Below, one piece after another: positions 1 through 13,000 of a stretch of DNA of 64,000 nucleotides. The translations under genes and the position numbers were made by a program. Origin of the DNA: Phymorhynchus buccinoides (taxonomy: Eukaryota > Mollusca > Gastropoda > Neogastropoda > Raphitomidae); the NCBI GenBank assembly GCA_017654935.2, contig CM065684.1, forward strand, positions 59,196,415 to 59,260,414. The letters run 5' to 3'. The notes beneath the pieces are model-generated. The model was not told where the DNA came from and searched no databases. It saw nothing but the letters and a program-made list of their open reading frames with translations. Positions within the stretch are counted from its first letter, which is position 1, and every line of letters begins with the position of its first letter.

Positions 1-202
1 CTACCATTCCCCTATGTCTAAACCTGAAGTAAAAACTCCTAATCTTCTTTCATTTCTCCTTTTGCTTATGTATGTTTTTCTTGTGTGTATGGCTGGAGTG
101 ATTTGCGAGTTTTTTTAATAATTCAAAATCGTTGCGATGCGAATGAGTTAAGGCACAGACGTTAACTTACCATATCAAACGGTAATTAATAAATCCACGT
201 AC

Positions 203-341
203 CTCCCAGCCAGTTCTTGTCGAGGTCAGGTTTGTCGTTGAGCAGCATCTTGAGCTGTTTGACGGCGTAGGCCTCGATGTTGGGCTTCAGCTGCTCATTG
301 CTGTACAGGGTCTGCACCGTCTGGATGGCAGGGTTGCGCAG
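203..341 (-). CDS. SYMPK: Symplekin exon 20 (46 codons + 1 nt), last exon seen
   Basis: Acceptor TGTGTCAG, donor GGGAG|GTACGT. Encodes [20 protein letters not shown] then [20 protein letters not shown], matching [36 protein letters not shown]. The next exon lies left of the window. Confidence 0.92.
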
Positions 342-476
342 CTGACACACACAGAAACAAAACGACATAAGTTTACACAGCTCAACTGATTGGGGCAGTG
401 GGTGGGTGCCTCGTGCCTCCATGCAGGGAGCTGAGCGACCCTGCCCCCTCCACCAGTCTCCCCCCTGAGGGGATAC

Positions 477-532
<56 letters not shown>

Positions 533-3500
533 TTTTAGTACAAATAGTTCCCCCACCTCCTGGAAGTTCTGTGCTTGTAACTTCCTCTAATCTGTCAAAC
601 TCTCTTTGACTCTGCCTTTTCCCTTTGCTTTACAGTCATCTACTATCTTTCTGCCTTACTGGTCCATTCTCCTGCCTTTGTTCTAGAAACTCTTACAAAG
701 ATTTTCTACAGCCGAAGATGGACATGCTGGGACTAACCTTTCCTTAGTTAGGCGCATAATGGCAGCATGACGCATCTGCACTCATATGACAGGAGGGTGT
801 CTGAACGATCAAAGAAGAACACAAATGCCGAGGATTCCTAAACAAAGATACGATTTCCAAGATCCACAAACACATTATCATCTGATAAGTGAAAGTCAGT
901 ATGATGTCAAGTAAGCCCACCAGATTCTTAGGACACATCACAATCAGACATAGAGAAACAGAAGAACAGATGGACAGAGTTGTAAACTCAATTCACTCAC
1001 ATCAGGTACGTCGCTGGCAGTGAATGTCAGCATGATGTCAAGTAAGCCCACCAGATTCTTAGGACACATCACAATCAGACATAGAGAAACAGAAGAACAG
1101 ATGGACAGAGTTGTAAACTCAATTCACTCACATCAGGTACGTCGCTGGCAGTGAATGTCAGCATGATGTCAAGTAAGCCCACCAGATTCTTAGGACACAT
1201 CACAATCAGACATAGAGAAACAGAAGAACAGATGGACAGAGTTGTAAACTCAATTCACTCACATCAGGTACGTCGCTGGCAGTGAATGTCAGCATGATGT
1301 CAAGTAAGCCCACCAGATTCTTAGGACACATCACAATCAGACATAGAGAAACAGAAGAACAGATGGACAGAGTTGTAAACTCAATTCACTCACATCAGGT
1401 ACGTCGCTGGCAGTGAATGTCAGCATGATGTCAAGTAAGCCCACCAGATTCTTAGGACACATCACAATCAGACATAGAGAAACAGAAGAACAGATGGACA
1501 GAGTTGTAAACTCAATTCACTCACATCAGGTACGTCGCTGGCAGTGAATGTCAGCATGATGTCAAGTAAGCCCACCAGATTCTTAGGACACATCACAATC
1601 AGACATAGAGAAACAGAAGAACAGATGGACAGAGTTGTAAACTCAATTCACTCACATCAGGTACGTCGCTGGCAGTGAATGTCAGCATGATGTCAAGTAA
1701 GCCCACCAGATTCTTAGGACACATCACAATCAGACATAGAGAAACAGAAGAACAGATGGACAGAGTTGTAAACTCAATTCACTCACATCAGGTATGTCGC
1801 TGGCAGTGAATGTCAGCATGATCTCGAGGAAGCCCACTCTGTACTTGGGACGCATCACGATCAGACACAGAGAAATAGACAGACATAGAGAAATAGACAG
1901 ACAGACAGACAGAAACTGTTGTAAACCAAATTCACTCACATCAGGTACGTCGCTGGCAGTGAACGTCAGCATGATCTCGAGGAAGCCCACTCTGTACTTG
2001 GGACGCATCACGATCAGACTTCGCAAGGTCTTCATCCCGGCTTCCGCCCTGTCCTGTTTACAACACTAGCCATTAACACAGTTTTACAAAACAAATCATT
2101 TACACAATTACTACCCCACCCCCACCCCCCAAACCCACCCCAAAACAAACAACAACAACAAAAATGAAGAACAATCCACAATGACCACACACTGTTTATG
2201 GCTAAAATAAGGTACAGAAACATTACATCTATTTTTAATTACTAGAAAACGGGATGAACCCAAAACGTCGTGACCTGCGTGTTTTGTTTTGTTTTAGTTA
2301 TTAAATCTTTCTTTTTGGGCTTAAATTTTCACTCTGTTTGCATATTTTGTGAATTAGAACAAAACACAGACACACATACTTTGAATTTCTGAGCAAAATT
2401 TCACCTGAAAACAAAGAAAGAAATGCACAACTCAGATTCAAACTGAAGGACAATTTGTTTGCAAATCAAAGGGTGGAGAATGAAAATTTGCGAGAGAACA
2501 AATCAAACAGAAGAAAAAGTTTATGTGTGTTAAAGGCCAGAAAACACTATCTCTCTTTCTAGGTAAACGCTGGAAGGCATTATCAGCATTCTTCATTCCT
2601 TTGGTGAAAGCATTATTCGGCTTTTACCTGAAAAGACAGAATGACATATAGTACCTGCTGGCATTTTTCTTCTTCTTCTTCTTCGTCGATCGCTCTGACA
2701 GTTTCCTGACATCATGAGCGCAGATGCGCTATGCTGCCGTCATGCGCCTAACTAAGAAATAGTTAGACCCAGCATGTACGTCTTCGGCTGAAGAAAATCT
2801 TTTGAAGAATTTATTGAAAAAAAGTCAGGAGGTAAAAGAGAAGGAGCGTTCACCAAGGGTCTTGGTGCGGTAACGAGGGATCTGGAGGAGAGAAGTGTCA
2901 GAAGATGAGCCACAATTTCACCCACACTTTGAAGTGTCTACTCACGGCCATGAAGCAGAATCGTCGCACCATCTGCATGGCGTTGTCGGTGATGAGGGGC
3001 GCCTCCAGCACCAGGCGGTGAAACAGACTGCAACACACACAGTCAATGTCAACTCATTTTCTTTCTTTTCTCAGCAAGGCCAACACAAACTTTTTTTTCT
3101 TTCATAATAATCTCAATAATTATGCTGTGGGTATTACTCATAGTGAACTAGTAGTAATATATTGGTAAGTGTGGGGGTTGAGTTAAATCAAGTTGTTCAC
3201 AGCCGCGATAAGTACCATAAGTAGTAGTACTGGACATTCTAGAAGTCTTAAAATAGAGGTTTGACTGTATTCATATTCAGGCATGGTAGTGGGGGCAAAG
3301 TGAGTTTCGCGGAAGAATATCCAACCGATTCTGCATTTCATTTGAACGATGTCGACTCAAACTAAAATGATGAAGTTGGGCGTCAAAATGAATAAGAAGA
3401 AGTAAAAGAAGCACTAGGATCACAAATCTGGAAACGTGTGGCGTGAGCTAGGCCGCGCATGACTGCTAACTTCGGTGGGAAGTTGCTTGTTCAGTCATTC

Positions 3501-6500
3501 ACATCCGGTTCCGTGAAGCGATTGCATAGATTTTTTAACGCACATAATTTTTAGGCACCCGAGCAAATTTTTTACACCGGATTTTTAAAATTTTGTTGTT
3601 GTCAAATTTTCACTTTCGCGGATTTTCCGCGATTTGCGGAGGTCTACCATGCGTGCATATTATAAGGCGCAGGGGTTTCAGTCAGGGAGAAGAAAAATAT
3701 CGCCTTGTAGTCGGAAAAGAGGGTAGCACCAACCCGTCTTTTTGGTCCTGCATCTCGGACATGGCTGTGAGCATGCGCGTGAGACACTCGTCGTAGGAGG
3801 ACAGGTCCACTGTCTTGGGGGCGGGGGTGGCGGCCACGTTGAAGCCCTGGCAGTGTACATACTCCTGATAGAGCCAGGAGAAAGCCAGGTCGTAGCGGCT
3901 CCGGATGTCGCTGAACACGTACTCCATCAGCACTGGAACAGTGACAAAGAAAGCAGAACACAGTGAACAATAGTGTTTTTAAATAACAAAAAAACAAGAG
4001 GCAAAGCCTTCAAGGCTCACTCGAACAGGAACATGTGGGACAACAACAAAGATTGACGGGGGTGTATAGAGTACAAGATTGCCAATACAATTTTAAAGTA
4101 CAAAGGAAACTATTGTTAATTGATACAACTAAAAAAAAAAAAAGAAAAAAAAAAGTGCTCGTGCCGAGAATCGGACCCGGAACCATTGGCATGACAGACA
4201 GACACTCTACCAATGAGCTATCGAGGCTTTCAGTGTTGATGAGCTTCTTAACTCATGTTGCCTGTTGAATAGTCTCTAATCTAACCCACTAATCTAAAAA
4301 TGTTATCTGTTTGTTATCTGTTTACAGTGTTGTTTTAAGTATTTAATTATTCAAATCATTATTGCTTGAAAGCTTGCATAGACATCTATATATGTGCAAA
4401 GTTTGAACAATGTATGCCTTCTATTTCCCGAGAAAATGCCAACGTTAAAGATTGGAGATTAGACCACGGACGCAACACACACATACACAACCGAACAACT
4501 ATCATACTATAGACTCATTTCGTGTTAACGAAGTTAACACGAGTGAGCCAAAAAGGAACTCTGGATACCACCAAAGGAAAAAGAATGAGAACTTTGACTA
4601 TTACCATATTTATTTGACTATAAGGCGATACTTTGAGATGAGATGCCTGCGCCTAATAAAATAACTAATAACATAGTAATTGATTAAAGAATGAGAACTT
4701 TGACTATTACCATATTTATTTGACTATAAGGCGATACTTTGAGATGAGATGCCTGCGCCTAATAAAATAACTAATAACATAGTAATTGATTAAAGAATGA
4801 GAACTTTGACTATTACCATATTTATTTGACTATAAGGCGATACTTTGAGATGAGATGCCTGCGCCTAATAAAATAACTAATAACATAGTAATTGATTAAA
4901 GAATGAGAACTTTGACTATTACCATATTTATTTGACTATAAGGCGATACTTTGAGATGAGATGCCTGCGCCTAATAAAATAACTAATAACATAGTAATTG
5001 ATTAAAGAATGAGAACTTTGACTATTACCATATTTATTTGACTATAAGGCGATACTTTGAGATGAGATGCCTGCGCCTAATAAAATAACTAATAACATAG
5101 TAATTGATTAAAGAATGAGAACTTTGACTATTACCATATTTATTTGACTATAAGGCGATACTTTGAGATGAGATGCCTGCGCCTAATAAAATAACTAATA
5201 ACATAGTAATTGATTAAAGAATGAGAACTTTGACTATTACCATATTTATTTGACTATAAGGCGATACTTTGAGATGAGATGCCTGCGCCTAATAAAATAA
5301 CTAATAACATAGTAATTGATTAAAGAAACCACAACACCACTAACTGTGTATACTTTTTGAAATTAGCTCTGTGCTGTGAAAAGAATAAAATTAAAATAAA
5401 AGATTGTGCTGGTTTACTTTTTGTCCCAATGGGGGACAGACAGTGTATGAGCATCTGTCCCCCATTGGGACAAAAAGTAAACCAGCACAATCTTTTATTT
5501 TTATTTTGTTCATAATAATGTAAGAAAGAAAAAATGACAAAATCTGAATTTGATGCAAACTTTGGAGGGAGCGCCTTATAATAAAGTGTGCCTTATGGTC
5601 CAGGAAACAGGGTAAACACCAATCACAGAACACTGGAAATAAATGATTAACCCCTTCCCTGCCCAGTCCCGTGTCTGCTACATGGTGTGTGATGTTATAA
5701 CGTTTGACGTCATAGTCCTGGCATGATGGTTTTGGGCTTAGACAAGTCAGGAAAGATATACCTCTGGACCATGTTCTCAGATTGAGTCTAACAGGTCTCT
5801 TTTAAATTTTATGATAAGAAAATCGATAGTGCATCTGTTTTCCTCCGGCAGTGAAAGGGTTAAAGTCAAGAACACTTACAACAAACAAAAGCACTCAATG
5901 AGTGCAGACTACTGTCAAAAAAGGCTAGTTTCATCATAGGACTATTTAAGCACGTCATGTTTCCCCCCATAAACGGAATGGACCGTTCTTCAGGGATACC
6001 TTGACCCTTCACACATATTTACTAAAAAAAATGTTCACAACTTTTCAAACAATCCTCACAAATATACGCACTAATATCGCCAAAACAAAACTTCTAAAGG
6101 CATGGATAATTAGGCTAAGACAAGCCACAGGAAGATAGAGGCTGTCTTAAACCACATCTCTGAACTTACCGTCTCTCAACCGCCCCCCGAACTGCGAAGC
6201 GAGACACACCAGAATCTTGTGTCTGGCTCCGTGCACATGGTTGGCTGCTGCCATTTCTGTCAAACAATGTACAATTACGTTTCATTAATACATGCACAAA
6301 TGCAAAGCAGGCGCTCGTGCAAACATGCATGCATACAGTGGAGTACACCTAACACGAAGCCGGATTACACGAAATATCGGTTAACGCACAAAAAACTGTT
6401 TGAACGGACGAAAGCCTTCTTTATTATTACTTTAAAAAAATCGTTTTACACACAAACGTTTTTCTCAGCACGACACGAAATACAGTTAAATAAACACACA

Positions 6501-9500
6501 ATCAAACACTCGGTCCAATTGTTATTTATCACACTAAAAGTTCGTATTGATCGCATAAATTGAAGCTGGAGCCACCGAATATTTCATTACAAACTTTGCA
6601 AATGCCATTGTGAACCTCATCTAACTTGGTTGATGTGCTAGTCAGGAAGTCGGAAGTTGGAAAGTATGAACTGCGCATGCGTATTCTTAAATCCTGCACA
6701 GTGTGTCGTTTGCAACGCTACTTTGCTCGTTCAGTTGCCAATGCACTCAAAATACAATTCACATTGAAACACTGCCATTCATAGTTTTGAAGCAAATAGT
6801 TTGAGCCTTAAACATTTTATTCTCAGCCTTAAGAAGCATGATTTTTGTTCCGATTGCAAACGAAGGCTGGGCAGTATGTAGACAAGGATTGCAGAGGTCT
6901 AGTAAGCACTCCAGCAAGGTTTGATACTCGAACCAATGAATGCTTTCGAGCCAATCAGACAGTGGTTTGCATTTTATCTCTTCCGGAACCTCCATTATCG
7001 ACTTGATGTCGTGCATAGGAAAATCTTGCAATATTTCATTGAAATTCACGAAGAACAGTCTTTGAAGAGGATTAATAATTGATTGTCATATTTGGTGCTG
7101 CTAAAATTGTTAACACGAAATACGATTAACGCACAGTCATGAAATCCAGGGTGTCTATCACACAGACATCCAGACAAACACAAACATCCAGACAGACGGA
7201 CAGACAAACACTCACTGTCGGCCAGCAGGATTCGATCAAAGATGGAGACAGTCATGAAATCCAGGGTGTCTGGCTTCAGAGGTTTGGTAACTGCCTCCAG
7301 CTTGAACTGTCGCGACCCTTTCCTTGGGGCGGGAGCCTAGAATGAACACAGTAGGATCGTGGAACACAGCGAAACGCTGCTGCCATTTAAGGGGAAACTG
7401 ATGGCACTGATGATACGATAACTTTAATAGGAATGACAGTATCATGGGTGCAACTCCCCAAAATGAAAACAATGAAAGGCAGGGGTCCAGGGACCCATGG
7501 CCCCGGCAGGGTAAAGGGACAGAGCCCTGTCGGATGATTCAGGGGGGCAACTTAAGAGAGAGATAACGAGAAAGACAGACAGTTAAAATGAGAGACAGAG
7601 ACAGTTTGAGTCTGATAAGCCTTGTAAAATTATTACATTGCCATAGTAAACTTCCAAGATAGAACTCGATTAAGTTCAAAACGCCCCAAATCACTTGTGG
7701 TCCAATTTTTAAGTTTTTGGTAAAATTTAAAAATACTGAAATCAGTGTAAAAATGAAAGAGTAGCCCCCATGCAGTAGAATGGTAAGAGGTCACTCTTTA
7801 AGTGACTTCTTTTCTATATTATCATAATTATATTAAAAAAAAGGTTCTTTTCTTAAATTATCTTTGGCAGGGAAAGGGTTTAAATATTACATTTATTCCC
7901 CCCCCCAAAAGCAACCAGTTCTTCTGGGAAAAAAGCAACACACAAAAAAAGACATGTTAACCTCTTCAGTGCCGCCTATGGCGAACAGATGAATCCTCTA
8001 TAATGCTTCAGTACTTGCCACTGATGTATTTATATGTTAACACTCATTAATGATTTTGCCGCATCCCAAAATAAAGGCAACACAGACAGACAATAAACAG
8101 CAATGGAGGGGTTAAAACACTAAAACTACATGTGGTGCACGTGTGTGTTTTATGTATGTGAGTGCGCGCGCGTGTCTGTGTGCGTGTGGGTGTGCGTGCG
8201 CATGTGTTTGTTCAAGTGTATGTTTGTGTAAGTGTGTGCGCGTTTCAGTGAGCATGTTTTTTTTCTGTGTGTTTGATGAAATGTGTGTGGGTCTGTGAGT
8301 GTATGTCTGTGTGCAAGAATGCGTTCACTCACGTGCGTGTGTGTTTGTTGTGCGTGTACGTGCATGTGTCAATGCTGATTGTAAAGAGCTTTGTGCTGGA
8401 TAAAAAGCGCTATATAAGGGACCGTTTATTATTATTATTAATTACAAGGCACTGACCACGGGAGGGGCCATGAATTCGGCCACCACTTTCTTGGCTTTTT
8501 CGAAGGCGTCTTCCTCCGGCTCTGCAGTGGTCATCCCTGTGCACATGACAACGTGACAATGGACATTCATCCCCTCACATCTCCTTTCTCAGTTAAGCAT
8601 TTAGAGCTTAATAGGAATTGTTCAGAGATTATTAAGGGGAGTAATTTCATGGTGTGTGGGAGTGATCTTGCCTAATTCAATCGGTCAAACAGGGGAAGTC
8701 ACTCTACCATCAGCTCTCGTAGCCTATCGACTCGTGCGTTTGAGCAGGCATACAGCACTAAGAACACTGTGCGTCATTCTAAAAAATTATGTCATTTATA
8801 TTTTTTACGTCACATTTTGCAAGTTTTATCTGCGTTACAAAACGTCAAAGGTTAAGCGCTGTGTAAATTTCCTTAATAAATAAATCTTGGTTCAGTTTTC
8901 ATCTTTTGCTGAGCATGAGCAACGCTAGCACACAACGGGCAACTAAAATGCACAAACCGAGTGTAACATAAAATACAACAATCTACAGAAAGGTTTTATG
9001 AGCTAAACATGTCATATCCTTTGAATATCAATACCATTTGAACATTTTTCCAAAACATTTTCTACACCTGACAGTGGCTTGGCAACTTTTCTGTACTTTT
9101 CTTCCAACTGCATTTTGGACATTTCTGTTCCAAATTTCTAACCTTTTAGCCCACATTTTAAAAACTTCGAAAATCTTGAGAACTGTGAATGTCTCTTACC
9201 GACGACGGTCTGAATGAGCTGCTTGGGCGAGGTTCCTCCATCGTCGTAGGCTGGGGTGGCTGAGGGGTCCGGCAGCTCTGTGGTTTTCTTCATGGCCTGA
9301 GAGAGAACGTTAACACAGCTTGTTGGAGTACTAACAAGGCAAGGCAAGGCAAGGCAAATTGTTTATTTCATACCCACTTGAGGCACATAAATATAAAACA
9401 AAGCACACACATATTTAAACACTCAAACATCAATACAGAGTGATGTCTATACTAATTACTATCAGAAACGACAAACAATATCAACAAGTAGATCATGTAT

Positions 9501-9931
9501 ATGTAACATCATGGACAAGTACTTGCACCATAATAAAAAGAACAAGACATGTGACATTTTATCCATATAAATCATCGAAAAGAACACACACCTGCTTACC
9601 GTACTAAATCCCGGATAGCTAAAATGTGCGTTCAAGGTGTGAACTATGTAGTCCTACTCATTAACCCCTTCCCTGCCCGGTCCTGTGTCTACTACGGGAT
9701 GTGTGATGCCATTGAGGATCTCATAGCCCTGGAATTATGTGGTTTTTTTGCTTAGACATGTCAGGAAAGATATATGTCTAGACCATTTTTCTCAGACTGA
9801 GTCTAACAGTAACAGGTCTCTTTTAAATCTTATAATAAGAAAATCGATAAGTTATCAGTTTCAAATATCAAGCACAGTTCACTGAAAATATGCAGTAGAT
9901 TAAGAATTCAAGTATATAATTATCTGGATCT

Positions 9932-10010
<79 letters not shown>

Positions 10011-13000
10011 GGTTTTTGATTTTGTTCTCCATTTTTAATGGGTAAGCACACCCCCTGTTTACAGTTTCAAGGGGTATTTTCACCCCCAGTTTCAAATTTT
10101 AAAGGGTCAAGACGAAAATATGAGATATATTCTACCTCAGTTCCCGTGCGCACACACACACACACGTACACACAGACATGCACACCCACCCGTGTGTGTG
10201 CACCCACACGACACATCACTGCTTTTTTCTGTTTGCGGAACAGTCTGTTCCTTCTGTGTTTTCCAGTTTTCTTTCACACATGCCAGACTGTAGCCCAGCT
10301 TCAAGAGCCAGGGCTTTCTGCACGAGGCCTGCGACTCCAGCTTGTGGCAGTAGCCCAGGTAGGCCTAGCAGACCATTGAAACAGGGGCAACGTCACTAGC
10401 TTACTGAACAGTAACGACTGTGTTAACACATGACTCATCATTTTAATGCGTCACCTCACACCCTACTTGAGATTTTAAAGGGTAAATCTCACGCATGGCT
10501 TAAGATTCTATGGGTTGATTTGAGAGGTCTAGTGCGTAAATATGCACAATCTCTACATTTTCAGAAACACTGGTGTGGTGTGTGTGTGTGTGTGTGTATG
10601 TGTAAGCAAGATGTACATTATCAAAACAAACGAAAGAAGGACAAATAAATGAATCCATATCGCACAAACGAATAAATTAACAAAAGAATGACAAACGCAT
10701 GAATCAATACCCCACAAATTCAACACTGCAAGGAAGAACGAAAGAATGAAAAATAATAGAGACGTAACTCAAAATTGGTCAACTTCGAAGTGTTGGACTT
10801 ACCAGTTGACCAAGACAAGCTTCATCATCTAACAAAGCTGTAAAACAACAATGCGCAAAAATAAATCACAGATGGTGGCGCTAAATGAATAAAAAAATCT
10901 GAAATGATGTAATGAAATCTGACCCGAAATATTGAGTTTTTCATTCCTCATGTGAAGTGACGTCTTTTGACTATGTTTTGCGCACGGCGAAATGAGCGAA
11001 TCAATATTTCACAAATGACTAAATGAACAAACGAATGACGACTAAACTAATGAATCAACACCGCACAAATTTATGATTTATCACTAATTACCTGCAGTTT
11101 GAGCTCCCCCACCCCCTTCCCCATGCCGGCCATGGTGAGCTGCGTGGCCAGCAGACGCGACACGTGTTTGATTTGGGCCCCCGTGCCCGCCGCCGCTATG
11201 GGTGTGTAGGTCGACTGGAACTGGGCCGGCATGGTTTCTGGCAGCATCACCTGCAATGCATAGACATAATCTATAAGTATTAAAGATAGGTAGATAATAC
11301 ATGAAAACTTGCATATCCCTAACTGCTGCTATGGGCGTGTAGGTGGACTGGAACTGGGCCGGCATGGTTTCTGGCAGCATCACCTGCAATATAAAGACAC
11401 AATCAATAAATATAAAAACAAACACAGATGAAAGATAGGTAGATAATACATAAAAACTTATATATCCCTAACTGCCGCTATGGGCGTGTAGGTCGACTGG
11501 AACGGCATAGTTTCTGGCAGCATCACCTGCAATAGATAGACATAATCAATTAGTATAAATGATGTACATATAACACAAAACAACAAGCTTTCGGTTGTCA
11601 GCCTTTGTCAACCAACTGACCACGGATAAAGACACAGAAAGGAATGAGACGCAATCGATGACGTTGATCTACAGACAGATACAAGATAGGTAGGTATACA
11701 TGAAAACGTCTATAGCCCTAACTGCAGCTATGGGTGAGTAGGTCGACTGGAACTGGGCCCTCATAGTTTCTGGTAACATCACCTGTAATAAAGACATAAT
11801 AAATGATTATAAACGATGTACAGAATAGATAGGTACCATAGTTTCTGGTAACATCACCTGTAATAAAGACATAATAAATGATTATAAACGATGTACAGAA
11901 TAGATAGGTACCATAGTTTCTGGTAACATCACCTGCAATAAAGACATAATAAATGATTATAAACGATGTACAGAATAGATAGGTACCATAGTTTCTGGTA
12001 ACATCACCTGTAATAAAGACATAATAAATGATTATAAACGATGTACAGAATAGATAGGTACCATAGTTTCTGGTAACATCACCTGTAATAAAGACATAAT
12101 AAATGATTATAAACGATGTACAGAATAGATAGGTACCATAGTTTCTGGTAACATCACCTGTAATAAAGACATAATAAATGATTATAAACGATGTACAGAA
12201 TAGATAGGTACCATAGTTTCTGGTAACATCACCTGTAATAAAGACATAATAAATGATTATAAACGATGTACAGAATAGATAGGTACCATAGTTTCTGGTA
12301 ACATCACCTGCAATAAAGACATAATAAATGATTATAAACGATGTACAGAATAGATAGGTACCATAGTTTCTGGTAACATCACCTGTAATAAAGACATAAT
12401 AAATGATTATAAACGATGTACAGAATAGATAGGTACCATATTTTTCTGACTATAAAATGATAATTTCTTTCTTCAGACTGCAGACCTGTTTACCCCAAAT
12501 TTTCAGTCAGTAATCCCAAACTCTCAAATCAGTAATTTCAGGCATCTGTCAGTAATTTCCCGATCGCAATGAACATGTGGCTATTTACACTAAAGTAGTC
12601 AGTATTTTTTTTTGTTTCTTGGAGACTGCAATTCGGCATGTCTTCAGATTGTACTCCGTACCTAGAAAAATTTCGGCATGGAGAAATAAACTGGAAGTAT
12701 TCAAGGGACATCCTTTGAAAGCAGACGACAGTAGAGAGTACGGCTCAATCACCATGCCTTCTTTCGATTTCTTCTTCTTCTTTTTTCCGCACTTGTTCAG
12801 AAATGCGGAATGTTTTGTTGCTGACCGTAATAGCGTAATCGGAGGTCTCAAAACGTAGTAATTACGGACAAATCTGTAGGGGAAACAGGTCTCAGACTGA
12901 GACCCCTGCGTCTTATGACTAATAATACAGCAGGAAAATAAAGTAACAAAACCTGAATTTTGTGCAAAATTAGGAGGATACACCTTACAATTAGGTGCGT

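Noticed and set aside
888..1860. CRISPR-like array
   Set aside because: Whole 131-bp units are conserved with no variable spacers; the genome is eukaryotic and the unit derives from an exon.
1944..1951. Exon 19 ending at GAC|GTACCT
   Set aside because: Using the later GAT|GTGAGT gives a gapless match to the vertebrate protein across the exon 19-20 join.
4150..4230. Functional tRNA gene
   Set aside because: A and B boxes are present but acceptor and anticodon stems do not fold; kept only as tRNA-related.
6759..7049. 96-codon minus frame as a gene in symplekin intron 15
   Set aside because: No recognised family; it lies within a repeat-like segment bounded by TAACACGAAAT motifs.
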